Virus record (IMG/VR): IMGVR_UViG_3300022747_000007
Location: 1 to 43,259 of that record
Source of the DNA: a virus
DNA length: 43,259 nt
Strand: one strand, 5' to 3'
Position numbers and translations under genes: made by a program. This document shows positions 9,500 to 18,684 of the stretch, piece after piece (the first letter of the stretch is position 1; each line of letters opens with the position of its first letter). Under the pieces are notes generated by a model, which was given only the letters and a program-made list of their open reading frames with translations, made no database searches and had not been told where the DNA came from.

Positions 9500-10780
9500 T
9501 TAAAGCCCCACTGGTTCGATGCCGTTGTCTTTGAGTCGTTTGATTACTGCGGCGCGGTTTGCGCCCTTGTTGATCGCGTCACGTGCCTTTGCAATTGCGT
9601 CGGCATTTGCGCCACCACCTGCACCTGGCTGACGTTGCAGCGTTTTCTTGTCAGAGCGCAGCATGCGTGACTCGGTGTTGATGCTCACGCCGTTGACGGT
9701 TTCACCACCGCGCAGGCGTTGAATCACATCGTCAGCAGCTGCCGCTGGGTTTTTGTTTGTCTGCCAAACATTGCCAGCCTCGGCCAACAAGCCAGAAACA
9801 GTTTCTGGTGAAACTGTGATGCCTTGTTCTTTCATCTGAGCTTCGATGATTGACTGCATCTTGTTGCTGGCCGCCACCGGTACAGCTGACGTCTTGTTTA
9901 CGCCACTGCCTGGTGTCGTCTTCTCACGGCCTTCCACGGCATCGCCACCCAGGCTGCCTGGCTTTTGAATCTGGCCAGTGCCAAGGGTTGCGCGACCACG
10001 CACGACGTATTGGCCATTTTCATTTGGCTCAATGCCCATGGCTTTGCCCTGGGTGGGAGTGACGATGGTGTCGGTGTTGTTGCCAGCGGTGATCGGCTTG
10101 TTGTCTACGCTGTACTTGTTGCGACGGTCAGCGCCAGCTTGGCGGACGCCTTCAAGCGACTTGGCTTCACCGCTGTCACGCGACGAAATGGCGTCTTGAC
10201 GGCCAGTGGTAAGGGCTGTCTGAGTGTTAGGCGCATGCACGCCTACGAACGGCGCGTAACCCAACGCTGAGTCAGGTTTGTCGCCAGCCATGCGTCGCAG
10301 ATATTCAGCTTGACCCGCGGCTTTGAGCACGTCTTCGAGCTTCATGCCGCGAATGTCAGCCTCTTGAATGGCGCGTGCCATCTTCTCTTGCGATGTGGCG
10401 TATGGCAAAAACATTGGCGCGCTGGATGCTGGCTCAATCTTTTGGGTGAGCACGTTGTTCCAGTCAATCGGAGCTGGCTCTTTGTAGTCAGGGTTGCGCT
10501 TGAGCTGGTCATCACGCAGAACGCCGCCGCCAAGAATCAACTCGGCCAGCGTGCTGGGTGCAGTCATCACTGCATCGTTCTTGTCTCGCAAGCCGCGGGT
10601 TTCTTCGCGGTACTTGCCAGCATGAGCGCGAGACATGTCAGCGTTGGCTGCGTAGTTCTCTGCATGCGCCGTGTTCAAGGCGTCTTTTCCACCAGGGAAA
10701 AGCGTTGCAGCCAAACCCTCAAAGGCTTGGCCCATGCCAGGGTTGGCATATTGGTAAAACGGGTTTTGACGGTATGGCAT
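9500..10780 (-). CDS. probable internal virion / ejection protein
   Basis: 426 residues without recognised domain. It is low in hydrophobic segments and rich in Ala, Gly, Asn and Gln. The N terminus (MPYRQNPFYQYANPGMGQAF) is typical of a soluble podovirus core or ejection protein. The C-terminal third is helical and basic. It lies between two other ejection-type genes and the polyvalent protein, the place of T7 gp15 in gene order, with AAGGAG before its ATG. The assignment rests on position and composition, not on a visible motif. Confidence 0.6.
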   Translation of the reverse strand: MPYRQNPFYQYANPGMGQAFEGLAATLFPGGKDALNTAHAENYAANADMSRAHAGKYREETRGLRDKNDAVMTAPSTLAELILGGGVLRDDQLKRNPDYKEPAPIDWNNVLTQKIEPASSAPMFLPYATSQEKMARAIQEADIRGMKLEDVLKAAGQAEYLRRMAGDKPDSALGYAPFVGVHAPNTQTALTTGRQDAISSRDSGEAKSLEGVRQAGADRRNKYSVDNKPITAGNNTDTIVTPTQGKAMGIEPNENGQYVVRGRATLGTGQIQKPGSLGGDAVEGREKTTPGSGVNKTSAVPVAASNKMQSIIEAQMKEQGITVSPETVSGLLAEAGNVWQTNKNPAAAADDVIQRLRGGETVNGVSINTESRMLRSDKKTLQRQPGAGGGANADAIAKARDAINKGANRAAVIKRLKDNGIEPVGL

Positions 10781-10791
10781 TGCTGCGCTCC

Positions 10792-11574
10792 TTACTTGAT
10801 TCCAAGCGAGTTCAATGATGTGCCTGGCGCACGCAGGCCAATGCCACCACTGCTGCTGACGGTGGGCAATGCGTAGATGCTGTCAGAGCCAGTCGTTGGC
10901 TTGTCTTTTGGTTGGTTCATGTATGCCAAGCCACCCATTGACAGCCCGTAGAACAGGTCGCCCATGGTTGGATTGGCCGGCTTGATTTGCTGTGTCTCAA
11001 AGAACTTGCCAGCTGGCGCTTGGATTTCTTGATTGGCCACATTGGATGAGCCTTGAGCAAAGTTTTGCAACATGCCAGCGACTTGCTTGTTGCGAATTTG
11101 AGCTTGGTTTTTGTCAATGAACACTTGGCCAAGCGCTTGTGTCTTGGCTAGGTTTTCTGCATTGCGCGTCGCGTCACCGGATGCGGCGGCAGAAGCTGAC
11201 GCCTCACGGTCCGCTACTGGCCCGACAGACTTTGGTACTGCCACGCTGCCAGATTGGTGGGCCAGTGCGCTCTTGAACACGTCAGCGATGGCCGCTGACT
11301 TTGCGCCAATGTCCGCCTCGACGTTGCCGTACTGCGCCTTGGATGCGTTTACCGAATCAGCAACAGCGCGTGCCATCTGCTGCTGACGTGCAATCTCCTG
11401 GTCGCGAATGGCGATCTGTTTGGCAAGCGTCTGCTTTTCAAAAGCGACACGTTGACGAATCTGGTCCGTCTGACGCGCCCACATGTCCATGGATGCGCGG
11501 CTCGACTCATAAGCGTTGAGCGCATTGCCCACCGCCCCAAGTGCATAGAGTTGACCGTTTGTGACGTCTGCCAT
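10792..11574 (-). CDS. probable internal virion / ejection protein
   Basis: 260 residues. A short hydrophobic N terminus (LYALGAVGNALNAY) is followed by a long Gln/Arg-rich helix (about residues 30-75) likely to form a coiled coil, then an Ala/Ser-rich middle and a glycine-rich end. It resembles the small internal core proteins of podoviruses in length and composition. It is preceded by AAGGAG and followed after 11 nt by the next ejection gene. No enzyme motif is seen. Confidence 0.6.
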   Translation of the reverse strand: MADVTNGQLYALGAVGNALNAYESSRASMDMWARQTDQIRQRVAFEKQTLAKQIAIRDQEIARQQQMARAVADSVNASKAQYGNVEADIGAKSAAIADVFKSALAHQSGSVAVPKSVGPVADREASASAAASGDATRNAENLAKTQALGQVFIDKNQAQIRNKQVAGMLQNFAQGSSNVANQEIQAPAGKFFETQQIKPANPTMGDLFYGLSMGGLAYMNQPKDKPTTGSDSIYALPTVSSSGGIGLRAPGTSLNSLGIK

Positions 11575-11583
11575 ATCAGCTCC

Positions 11584-12315
11584 TTACGCGACGATCTTGC
11601 CCGAGCCAGTCGAGCCTGTGTCATACAGGTTCACGCCTGAGCCAGATGACGAGCCAGAGTTGACTGCCGCTTTGGGTGTGGTGGATAAGTTGGTGGCCAA
11701 GTTGGCGATCAAGTCACCAAGACTGGCGTATGTTGGGTTGGTTCCAAGCTGTGTTGCGGCAGCGTTGGCCTTCGCCGTCACCAAGCCTGGGTCAGCCAGT
11801 TGAGAGTTGCTTTCAAGCAGAGAAGCGCGCTGACCTTCGACCGATGCGCGCGCGTCTTGAATCATCTTGTTGGCTGTGTCAGCGATGCTGACCTTGCCGG
11901 TGTCGTATTGGCGTTGCAGCTCTGCCAGCATGTCACCACGCAGCGATGAGTTAAGGTTGCCACTGCGAGCCAGGTTGGCGATCAAGTCGCGCTGCTGGTT
12001 CTGGTACTGGCGGTCCAGCTCTGGCATGGCGTAGTTGGTGTAATCCTGGCCACGCTTGTTGTAGAAGTCGTCGTTGAACTGGCTAAAGATGCTGGAAATG
12101 CTGCCAGCGCCTTCTGTGATTGCAGTTTGACGACGAGCCTCAGCTTCGCGTGCTGCTTGAGCGGCCTTTTCGGCCTCCGCGATGCGTGCATTCTCGGCCT
12201 CTTGCTGAATGCGAGCTTGCTCTGCTGCTTGGCTTGCTGCTTGATCGCGAGCCTTTTTTGCTGAGTCGTATTGCGAATACGCTGCGACGGTAATTGCTGC
12301 TGCTACTACTGACAT
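11584..12315 (-). CDS. internal virion protein, gp14-like
   Basis: 243 residues. It has a hydrophobic N-terminal stretch (VVAAAITVAAY), then a very regular Ala/Glu/Gln-rich coiled coil (about residues 18-65), a central ARSGNLNSS-type segment common in phage ejection proteins, and a Ser/Gly-rich tail. The pattern resembles T7 gp14-like proteins that form the first pore in the outer membrane. Its start follows the stop of the cupin-SET gene directly (TAAATG), and its ribosome binding site CAGGAG lies inside that gene, so the two are translationally linked. Confidence 0.65.
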   Translation of the reverse strand: MSVVAAAITVAAYSQYDSAKKARDQAASQAAEQARIQQEAENARIAEAEKAAQAAREAEARRQTAITEGAGSISSIFSQFNDDFYNKRGQDYTNYAMPELDRQYQNQQRDLIANLARSGNLNSSLRGDMLAELQRQYDTGKVSIADTANKMIQDARASVEGQRASLLESNSQLADPGLVTAKANAAATQLGTNPTYASLGDLIANLATNLSTTPKAAVNSGSSSGSGVNLYDTGSTGSGKIVA

Positions 12316-13191
12316 TTATTTCTCCTGTCCAATTTGCAAAGTTAGTGAAAGCGCTTGGCGGTAGTCGATGGTGATTTCCTCACCGTCCTGTCCGCCTCGG
12401 CATCCTGTGATGTGTTTTGTTGCGACGAGATATGCGTCGTCACCAACTCGCACCAGCTTTGCATTGGGTGATGCTGAGTGATTTGTGTATCGTCCTGCGA
12501 TGGTTTGCTTGCCGTAAATGCGCGCTGGCGCAATGGCTTCGCCTGGCTCAATGCCAGCCGTGGCAAACAAGCCTTGTCCTTCGATGCGTGATGTGGCAAC
12601 CTTAATCTTGTAGCCACCGCCTGGTAGTTCTGCAACGTCATCGCTCACCATGAGTGAGCCGTCAGTGACGCCAACTTCTTGGAGCACCTTGCGGTAGTCC
12701 GACTGGTCGACTTCGTTCATGAGTAAGGCGACTTTGCCGTCCAAGTGCTGGCCAAAGTATTGGCTCTTGGTGATGAACGTGTCTTCCAGTTTGGTGACGT
12801 CTTGCTCGTTTGTCGCGTAGACGTTGAGCCAAACCATGTCTTCATGGATGTAACCGATCTTGCGTCCTGGCTTGCCGACAAACAGAGCTGGTGCGACAAC
12901 TTCGCTTGTACTGCCGTCGTCGTTGAGCATGGTGACGCGGCCCTTGAGCATGATGTTGGTGTGCTCAAAGTTTTGATGGTGGCCAACGGCCAACGTGCCA
13001 GCTGGAATCATCAACTCGCGGATATAGACGCCAGGTCCATAGCGGTGGATGACAGAGCATTCAACTTGCTGCTCGCTGAGCATGAATTGCTCAATGCGCT
13101 CTACGTCGCGACCAAACTCTTGGGCGAGCTGGAGCAACGACGCTTCGCCGCTGGGCGTAGTGAGTGCGTTGGTTGGGGTCAGCTCGGCCAT
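12316..13191 (-). CDS. cupin-SET domain protein (putative protein-lysine methyltransferase)
   Basis: 291 residues from ATG 13191. An N-terminal helical part precedes a cupin-like barrel (about 55-125) with the metal-site-like string GHHQNFEHTNIMLKG. The C-terminal third carries the SET hallmarks in order: GQGLFA (205-210, cofactor-binding GxG), NHSASPN (237-243, the N-H-S-x-x-P-N box) and GEEITIDY (270-277, catalytic-Tyr box). The usual Cys in NHSC is Ala, and there is no post-SET Cys cluster. SET proteins methylate lysine in proteins; the target here is unknown. It sits between the nozzle and ejection genes, so the substrate could be a virion protein. The promoter at 13252-13280 would start transcripts downstream of the frame's alternative GTG (13248), which supports ATG 13191. 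Confidence 0.75.
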   Translation of the reverse strand: MAELTPTNALTTPSGEASLLQLAQEFGRDVERIEQFMLSEQQVECSVIHRYGPGVYIRELMIPAGTLAVGHHQNFEHTNIMLKGRVTMLNDDGSTSEVVAPALFVGKPGRKIGYIHEDMVWLNVYATNEQDVTKLEDTFITKSQYFGQHLDGKVALLMNEVDQSDYRKVLQEVGVTDGSLMVSDDVAELPGGGYKIKVATSRIEGQGLFATAGIEPGEAIAPARIYGKQTIAGRYTNHSASPNAKLVRVGDDAYLVATKHITGCRGGQDGEEITIDYRQALSLTLQIGQEK

Positions 13192-13251
13192 GTGTCTTGA
13201 CGTGTTGAGTCGCGTCCTGGCGAGAGACACAGGTATCGCCTGCTGCACTGA

Positions 13252-13280
13252 ATTGTATGAAATTTGTCGGCCTTGGCCAA
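13252..13280 (-). promoter_or_regulatory. sigma70-like promoter for the cupin-SET and ejection genes
   Basis: On the minus strand, TTGGCC (13280-13275), 17 nt and TACAAT (13257-13252) form a promoter-like pair in an AT-rich gap of otherwise GC-rich late genes. The -10 box is part of the 8-mer CATACAAT, also found at two other leftward promoters. Confidence 0.5.
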
Positions 13281-13283
13281 CAA

Positions 13284-15365
13284 TTAACCAGCTTCGCCGT
13301 CCCGTGGTGGGTCGTAGTGGACCAACAACGAGCCAATCTTGGCGTAGCCATCGTTCAAGCTGGTCAGCCGGAATGCGATGTGGGTGCTATACGCCTGGAA
13401 TGCCACGTTGCCGACGCCAAAGGTGTTTTCAGCAATCCGCGCAATTTCTTGTCGCAATGACGTGTCAGTGGGGTCGGTGGCAATCTCCACCTTCCACTCG
13501 CCCTCGCAAGCCATGTCGATGCCCTGAAACATTTTCAAGGTAGCTGGCTTGCCAGCGCTGACGTAGGGAATGAATGCCTCGACCTCGGTGTCGTCGTAGG
13601 TCCGGCCATTCTCACCGCCAAGCAAATACAGGTTGTTGTCTGCGCCTCGGCAGTACAACTTGCGACCAATGATGGCCCAATCCGTCACGGCAAACCCTGG
13701 GTCGTACAAAGACCAGGCCGATACGTGCGACGCTGGGAAATACGAGAAGACATAGACCTTGCTGCCCATGGCCAACAGGTATCGGCCATCGCGTGGTTCT
13801 AGCACAGCACGGCTTTCACGAGCTGTCAGGCGGTCGGCATTGACGTCGGCCAGGACCATGGGGTCAATTGGGTTGCCAATGTCCGTGGCAAAGGCTGCGT
13901 TTGACGCGTCGCGGGCACGGATGGAACGAATGCCTGACTCAGACAGGTAGAACACGTCGCTGTCACCAATCTCCTGCACAGAGCGTGGGGCAATCGCACC
14001 GGTGTTGTTCAAAACCTGGAGTTGCTGGTTGCCGGACGCGGTGACGTCCACAAACCAGATTTGCACGGTTCGCTCAGAGAAGAAGGCTAAGTTGCTTTGG
14101 TAGTTGGCAATCGACGTCAGGCGCTCAGAGCCTTCGGCGTTGGTCGACAGGTTGATGAAGCCAGCGCCCTTGACGGACTCATTCGACTCAAGTGGAGCCT
14201 CAATGCCAGAGAAGTGCACCAAGCTGCCGGACGTCGTGTAAACCTTACTCTTTGCAGGCTTGCCGTACTCGCCAGGCAGGTAGGTTTCAGAGCCAGCTGG
14301 GCTTGTCGTCAGGTTTGCGCCGTTGGCCAGGGCCACGGACGCCACGTTGGTTGTGACGTTGCCAGTCTTGGTGATGGTCAGCGTCTTGCCGTTGTTGGCC
14401 GTGCCAGCCAATTGAATGATGACGTTGACCTTGTTGCCAACAGCCATAGCGCGATAGTCAGGGCTGCTTGAGTAATCGTTGATAGCGGCAGCGATGGCCG
14501 CCGCTGTGGTGGCGTTGTCGCCCGTATGGTCGATTTGAGCGCCAATGATCTTGATGCCATCCACAACCAGGTTGGTGATGGCGTTATCCACACCGCTCGC
14601 AAAGTTACTCACAGAGCCGATGGTGAAGCTGCCGGTCACGTTGGCCACCAGAGCCAGCCCGTTGAACTTTGTGCCAGGCGTGACTGCTGTGATCGTCACG
14701 ACAGCGCCCACGGCCACCGCGGTGAAGTCGGGGTTGCCGACAAACGAGTTGATGGCTGCCGCGATGCGAGCTGCCGTTGATGTGTTGCTGCCGTCGTGCT
14801 GCACGGCTTGAGTCATGATGGCGTATGTGCCAGCACGAATGCTGGTCATGCGGTCGCCAGTTGAGTTGATACCGCCAGTCACGGTGAAGCTGGCCGTCGC
14901 ACTTGTGCCGCCAGCCGTACCGCCTGTAATCGTAAACGACGCACGCGCGCGCGCCTCAACAAACTCTGTGTGGCGCGTGCCGTTGTAGAAGTGGTAGATC
15001 GCGCCGTCGTCGAATTGAGCAATCACGTATGGCAAACCAGAGAATGCGCTGACGTGAAGAACCTTGGCCAGCGCTGCGCCTGTTGGCGACACCAGCTGCT
15101 GGTAAATCAGGTTGGATGGCGCGCCGGACGGGATGGTGACTGACGCCACCGAGCCAAAGGTGTAGAGCGTTCCGCCCACCGCAGCCAGGCCAAACGTATT
15201 TGCAGGGAATGCAGCCTGGTTGACAAAGGCCAGTCGCTTCTCGATTTCTCCGCCGCGATTGATGTGGCCATTGACCAGGTTCAAAAGCGAACCAGGGACC
15301 GACAACACCGGCATGCGCCGTGTGTCCATCCCTGAGCGAAAGTCCTCGATTTGAAAGTACGGCAT
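13284..15365 (-). CDS. tail nozzle-like structural protein (tail tubular protein B position)
   Basis: 693 residues. The N terminus (FQIEDFRSGMDTRR, then NGHINRGGEIEKR) is a recognisable start of podovirus proteins placed after the head-tail adaptor. The middle (about 130-370) is Gly/Thr/Ala-rich with repeated Ig-like or beta-type segments: SFTITGGTAGG and SFTVTGGINST, and two copies of an AAIAAAIN-type unit. The C terminus is beta-rich with YLLAMGSKVYVFSY-type blades. Length and gene order fit the gp12-like nozzle or stabilisation protein. Its start lies 3 nt after the adaptor stop. The internal repeats suggest an inserted surface-exposed domain. Confidence 0.7.
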   Translation of the reverse strand: MPYFQIEDFRSGMDTRRMPVLSVPGSLLNLVNGHINRGGEIEKRLAFVNQAAFPANTFGLAAVGGTLYTFGSVASVTIPSGAPSNLIYQQLVSPTGAALAKVLHVSAFSGLPYVIAQFDDGAIYHFYNGTRHTEFVEARARASFTITGGTAGGTSATASFTVTGGINSTGDRMTSIRAGTYAIMTQAVQHDGSNTSTAARIAAAINSFVGNPDFTAVAVGAVVTITAVTPGTKFNGLALVANVTGSFTIGSVSNFASGVDNAITNLVVDGIKIIGAQIDHTGDNATTAAAIAAAINDYSSSPDYRAMAVGNKVNVIIQLAGTANNGKTLTITKTGNVTTNVASVALANGANLTTSPAGSETYLPGEYGKPAKSKVYTTSGSLVHFSGIEAPLESNESVKGAGFINLSTNAEGSERLTSIANYQSNLAFFSERTVQIWFVDVTASGNQQLQVLNNTGAIAPRSVQEIGDSDVFYLSESGIRSIRARDASNAAFATDIGNPIDPMVLADVNADRLTARESRAVLEPRDGRYLLAMGSKVYVFSYFPASHVSAWSLYDPGFAVTDWAIIGRKLYCRGADNNLYLLGGENGRTYDDTEVEAFIPYVSAGKPATLKMFQGIDMACEGEWKVEIATDPTDTSLRQEIARIAENTFGVGNVAFQAYSTHIAFRLTSLNDGYAKIGSLLVHYDPPRDGEAG

Positions 15366-15368
15366 GGC

Positions 15369-16079
15369 TTATGGCTGTGGCTGAACTGCAATGATCTTTG
15401 GGCCTTGAGGCATGAGTCCTTGAGGCTCGCCGGAAAGGGTGAACACGTCGTTCTTGGACGTGCGGCCCTTGAGGGTTAGCAGGTGCTTTTCAGCCAGCTT
15501 CAACTTGATGCCAGCGTCAGCGCCTTTCTCACGGGCTAGGATTTCTGCTGCGGTGAACAACACCAGCAAGGTGTCATCCAGGTCAGCGCGGTCGGACTCA
15601 GCCACCAGGGGTCGCAACTTGCGAATGCCCCAAATGCGCAACACGATGTTGGGCGGGCTGGTTGTGCCGTTTGAGCTGGGGATGGGCCACAGCTCGATTT
15701 GATCGTTCTCGTACTCTTGCCAGCGCTGGGTCGGGATGGCGCGAATGTCGCGGTCCGAGTCGTACTGGTCGTACTGAGGTTGGCCAATGCCGTAGTCGAC
15801 GGGAACCCAACGGTTGCCGTACTTGAATTCGATTTTCTCGATGCGCTCCAACGTCAAGTCGTTGGGCAAGTCGTAGTAGCGTTGGCCAGCGTTGAGCACA
15901 ATGTCGCGGTGCACGCGCAAGAATTTCCAATCGTGGTCTTCCCACAGTCGGCGCTGCTGGCGCTGCAACGCTTTGACGAGGACGTCGCGCATGGCGACGC
16001 CCAAACTGGCCTGCAACGAATGCCCAGCTTCTGCTCGCACGTCGTCGATCAATTCACCCAGGGTTACGTTGCGGGCCAT
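15369..16079 (-). CDS. head-tail adaptor protein (gp6/gp11-like)
   Basis: 236 residues. The helical N terminus (TLGELIDDVRAEAG) and the segment RRLWEDHDWKFLRVHRD followed by YYDLPNDL are the typical pattern of podovirus adaptor proteins that bind under the portal. A helical C-terminal hairpin with EILAREKGADAGIKLKLAEKHL supports this. It is placed after the capsid gene and before the nozzle, with AAGGAG before its ATG. Confidence 0.75.
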   Translation of the reverse strand: MARNVTLGELIDDVRAEAGHSLQASLGVAMRDVLVKALQRQQRRLWEDHDWKFLRVHRDIVLNAGQRYYDLPNDLTLERIEKIEFKYGNRWVPVDYGIGQPQYDQYDSDRDIRAIPTQRWQEYENDQIELWPIPSSNGTTSPPNIVLRIWGIRKLRPLVAESDRADLDDTLLVLFTAAEILAREKGADAGIKLKLAEKHLLTLKGRTSKNDVFTLSGEPQGLMPQGPKIIAVQPQP

Positions 16080-16090
16080 GTTGCTGCTCC

Positions 16091-16477
16091 TTAGGCGGCT
16101 GCGTCAGTGCTTGCGTCGTCTTGAGGAACTTTCAATTCCTCAGTGGCGCTGGCCTTCTTGGACTTCTTGGTCTTGGCAACGCTGTTCGACACGATGAATT
16201 CATCGTCGATGCCTGCTTCGTCCAAGGTCTTGGGCAAATTGCCGTGAGCGCCGAGCACGTCGCGCACGATTGTTTCGGGGTTCTTGTAGACAGCGCCAAG
16301 ACGGCTGCGCTCTTCGCTGGCGTCAATGTCGGCGTCTTCAATGACTTCGATGTTGCGAACTGCGTCTTCGCCGTGAACGGCACGCAAGATCATGATTTCT
16401 GGAACGGTCACGCGCTCCTTGTGAACGGTCATACCAGCTTCGCCGCCGATAGCCACTGTGATGTTGCAAAGTTGCAT
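16091..16477 (-). CDS. conserved small structural protein downstream of the capsid gene
   Basis: 128 residues. The N-terminal half (MQLCNITVAIGG, then TVPEIMILRAVHGEDAV) matches a common podovirus protein encoded between capsid and adaptor genes, whose function I do not know. The C-terminal tail is rich in Lys, Ser and Asp and looks disordered. A strong CAGGAG site follows the attenuator hairpin behind the capsid gene. It could be a head-completion or decoration-type protein. Confidence 0.6.
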   Translation of the reverse strand: MQLCNITVAIGGEAGMTVHKERVTVPEIMILRAVHGEDAVRNIEVIEDADIDASEERSRLGAVYKNPETIVRDVLGAHGNLPKTLDEAGIDDEFIVSNSVAKTKKSKKASATEELKVPQDDASTDAAA

Positions 16478-16497
16478 GGTTTTCTCCTGGAGTTACG

Positions 16498-16530
16498 ACA
16501 AAGGGCCGCCACCCTTGCGAGTGGCAGCCC
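16498..16530 (-). terminator. attenuator hairpin after the major capsid gene
   Basis: On the minus strand, arms GGGCTGCCAC and GTGGCGGCCC form a 10-bp stem with one G-U pair and an 8-nt loop, followed only by TTTG. A strong stem with a weak T-run directly after the capsid gene fits partial termination that would make capsid the most abundant transcript. Confidence 0.6.
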
Positions 16531-16545
16531 CATGAATTTCAGCGA

Positions 16546-17613
16546 TTAGCTGAACTGGTACACACCGTGGCAGTTGAGCTGACGGGCAGCCAACACACCA
16601 GTGGTGGTGATAGCGCGGTACATCACGTACTGGTTGTACGGACGTGCAGGGCTGTGACGCTTCATCTTCTCGTTTTCCATGTAGTACAAGTTCAACTTGC
16701 TGGAGTCGAGGATGTAGCAACGCTTGGCGTAGTTGGTCGAGCCGCCGAGGGTCGTGCCAATGTCGTCCATGGTTGGGTCGTAGCGGAATGTCAAACCAGA
16801 GTAGGTGATGTCACCAACTTTGATGTCAGCGCCGCGAGCAAAACCTTGCTGTGTGTAGTAGCCGCGAGCGGTCAACTCTTTGTTCAAACGGTCCATGAAG
16901 TCAGAGCCGCACAAAGCAATGTCGGGCTTGCCGCCAAAGCGTTGCAGTTGACGCATTTCGGTGTTGATGAACATAGTCAACTCGTTACCTGTCGCAGTAG
17001 TAGCGACAGACAAGTTGACGCGGTTGCGCCACCAGGCGTTGGCAGTTGCGTTTTGGTCGATGCCACCGCAAGTTTGGCCAACAGCAGCAGGTGTGTCTTT
17101 CACGAAAGCACGGATGCCAGCCAAAGCGTTGGCGTCAGAAGTGCCGTCGCCCCACAAGAAGCCGTTGAGGCCACGTGCGTAGCTTTCAGCCATGTCTTCC
17201 AACTTGTCTTCCAAGAGGTTTGCCAAGGCTTGCTCTTCGCGGCCACGGTTGCTCTTCAAAGAGTCGCTGGTTGCAGAGTCCACAACGCTGATACCGTCAC
17301 GCTTCAATTCGGTCAGAGTCACGCCGATACCGATGTGATGTTCTTTCCAAGTGAAGTTTGCACGCTTGACCTTTGCAGGGTTCACGTAGTTAACGGTGTC
17401 GTTGTGGGTGTAGCCACCGAGCGCGGAGTCGTATTGACCCTTAACGCCCAAAGACACAGCGCCTTTGCCACCAGGGAATGTTTTAGCTTTGCCGTCCAAT
17501 GCAGCCAACAGGGGCTTGTCTTGGATGGTGCTAGAGAAAACTTTGCCCTTGTCGATGTAGTAGTCAAGAGCTGCGTTTGCGATGTTGTCGATTTCTGCTT
17601 GTGAGAATGCCAT
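16546..17613 (-). CDS. major capsid protein
   Basis: 355 residues, following scaffold and portal in order. The sequence is typical of podovirus HK97-fold capsid proteins: an N-terminal helix with ALDYYIDKG, a central KRANFTWKEHHIGIGV strand pair, the long helix region GREEQALANLLEDKLEDMAE, and a C-terminal MYRAITTTGVLAARQLNCHG segment. No protease gene or obvious cleavage site is seen. The ribosome binding site is CGGAG, and the gene is followed by an attenuator hairpin. Confidence 0.9.
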   Translation of the reverse strand: MAFSQAEIDNIANAALDYYIDKGKVFSSTIQDKPLLAALDGKAKTFPGGKGAVSLGVKGQYDSALGGYTHNDTVNYVNPAKVKRANFTWKEHHIGIGVTLTELKRDGISVVDSATSDSLKSNRGREEQALANLLEDKLEDMAESYARGLNGFLWGDGTSDANALAGIRAFVKDTPAAVGQTCGGIDQNATANAWWRNRVNLSVATTATGNELTMFINTEMRQLQRFGGKPDIALCGSDFMDRLNKELTARGYYTQQGFARGADIKVGDITYSGLTFRYDPTMDDIGTTLGGSTNYAKRCYILDSSKLNLYYMENEKMKRHSPARPYNQYVMYRAITTTGVLAARQLNCHGVYQFS

Positions 17614-17641
17614 TTGAAAATCTCCGATTGATTAAATCGGC

Positions 17642-18607
17642 TCAAGCACCCGCAGAGGCTCGACGAATGACGTCGAGTAAGCTCTTTGGTTCGGGTGCGG
17701 CAGAGCCATTTGTCTTGCCCCCGACCGCGGTTCGCATTGGCTGCTTGTCACCACGCACGCGAAGAAGCGCTTGAGTAACTTGGTCATAAGCGTCTTTCGA
17801 CAGCTTCACCGCATCCTCTTTCGTCTTCGGCATGCCGTTGGCAGCAATTTGTGCGCGCACACGGTCTTTAACCAAATCAGCCTTCAAGTCATAGTCAGGG
17901 TCAGTTGCCTTGGTAGACACTTCCCATGCCGACACTGCGTTGGCCATCGCCACAACTTGAGCGTGCGCTTCCTGTTGGGAGCGTTGCTCCAGCTGGCTTT
18001 GAGCCGACTGAGCTTGACGTTCAGCATTGACACGCGCCTGGTGGAGTTCACTTGCGGTGTCTCGGTCGATATAGCCTTGATCGACTTTCTCTTCCAAGTC
18101 CGCAGGTAATTTCTTACCGGCTGCAATGGCAATCTCTTCCATGCGACCTTGCAGTAGCTCGTAAGCCTCAGCTGGCGTGCCACTGCGCATCTTTGCCAAC
18201 ATTTGCAACGAATTTGCGACGTCTTCCGCCGTCAAATTGTGTTGCTGCATGAAGCTCTGAATGTCGCGGTATTGCTTTGCGTCACCCTCGTACTCGGCCA
18301 TTTGGGCCTTGTACTTGTTCTTCTCTTGAACAAGCTCGCGAAAACGCGGATGCTTGTTAAAGGGCAGTTTTGAAAAGTCTTCTGGCTGTTCGCCGTCGTT
18401 CTTTTCTTCGGTCTGACTGTGCTCTTCGGTTGGCGAGTCCGTTGTACTGTCATCTGTGCTGTCGTCAGTGGTGTTCTCCACGACGCTCTGCACAACTGAC
18501 AGTAGGCTGTCTTCTGTTTCGCCTGGTTTGTTGGATTCGTCGTTCACCTGTTGGGTGTTCGTCGTTTCCAGTTCCGAGGACGAGTCGGTTTGCTCTTCAA
18601 TTTGCAT
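17642..18607 (-). CDS. scaffolding protein
   Basis: 321 residues. The first 75 or so are a highly acidic Ser/Thr/Asp/Glu-rich disordered region. A long helical, Gln-rich coiled-coil body follows, with a basic C terminus (RTAVGGKTNGS, then IRRASAGA) that could contact the capsid shell. The position between portal and major capsid protein is that of the scaffold in podoviruses. AAAGGTGA precedes the ATG. Confidence 0.8.
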   Translation of the reverse strand: MQIEEQTDSSSELETTNTQQVNDESNKPGETEDSLLSVVQSVVENTTDDSTDDSTTDSPTEEHSQTEEKNDGEQPEDFSKLPFNKHPRFRELVQEKNKYKAQMAEYEGDAKQYRDIQSFMQQHNLTAEDVANSLQMLAKMRSGTPAEAYELLQGRMEEIAIAAGKKLPADLEEKVDQGYIDRDTASELHQARVNAERQAQSAQSQLEQRSQQEAHAQVVAMANAVSAWEVSTKATDPDYDLKADLVKDRVRAQIAANGMPKTKEDAVKLSKDAYDQVTQALLRVRGDKQPMRTAVGGKTNGSAAPEPKSLLDVIRRASAGA

Positions 18608-18684
18608 ACGTCACCTTTGCGTCTTTATCCTGTATGGATTGTGTCTGATTATGCGCGATTATTCAACAGAATGCCCGCGCAAAA

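Noticed and set aside
13192-13248. GTG start at 13248 for the cupin-SET gene
   Set aside because: It has no ribosome binding site and would lie upstream of, or at, the start of transcripts from the promoter at 13252-13280.
16567-17604. 345-codon plus-strand frame opposite the major capsid gene
   Set aside because: Antisense to a certain gene, low-complexity and unnatural composition, no translation signals.
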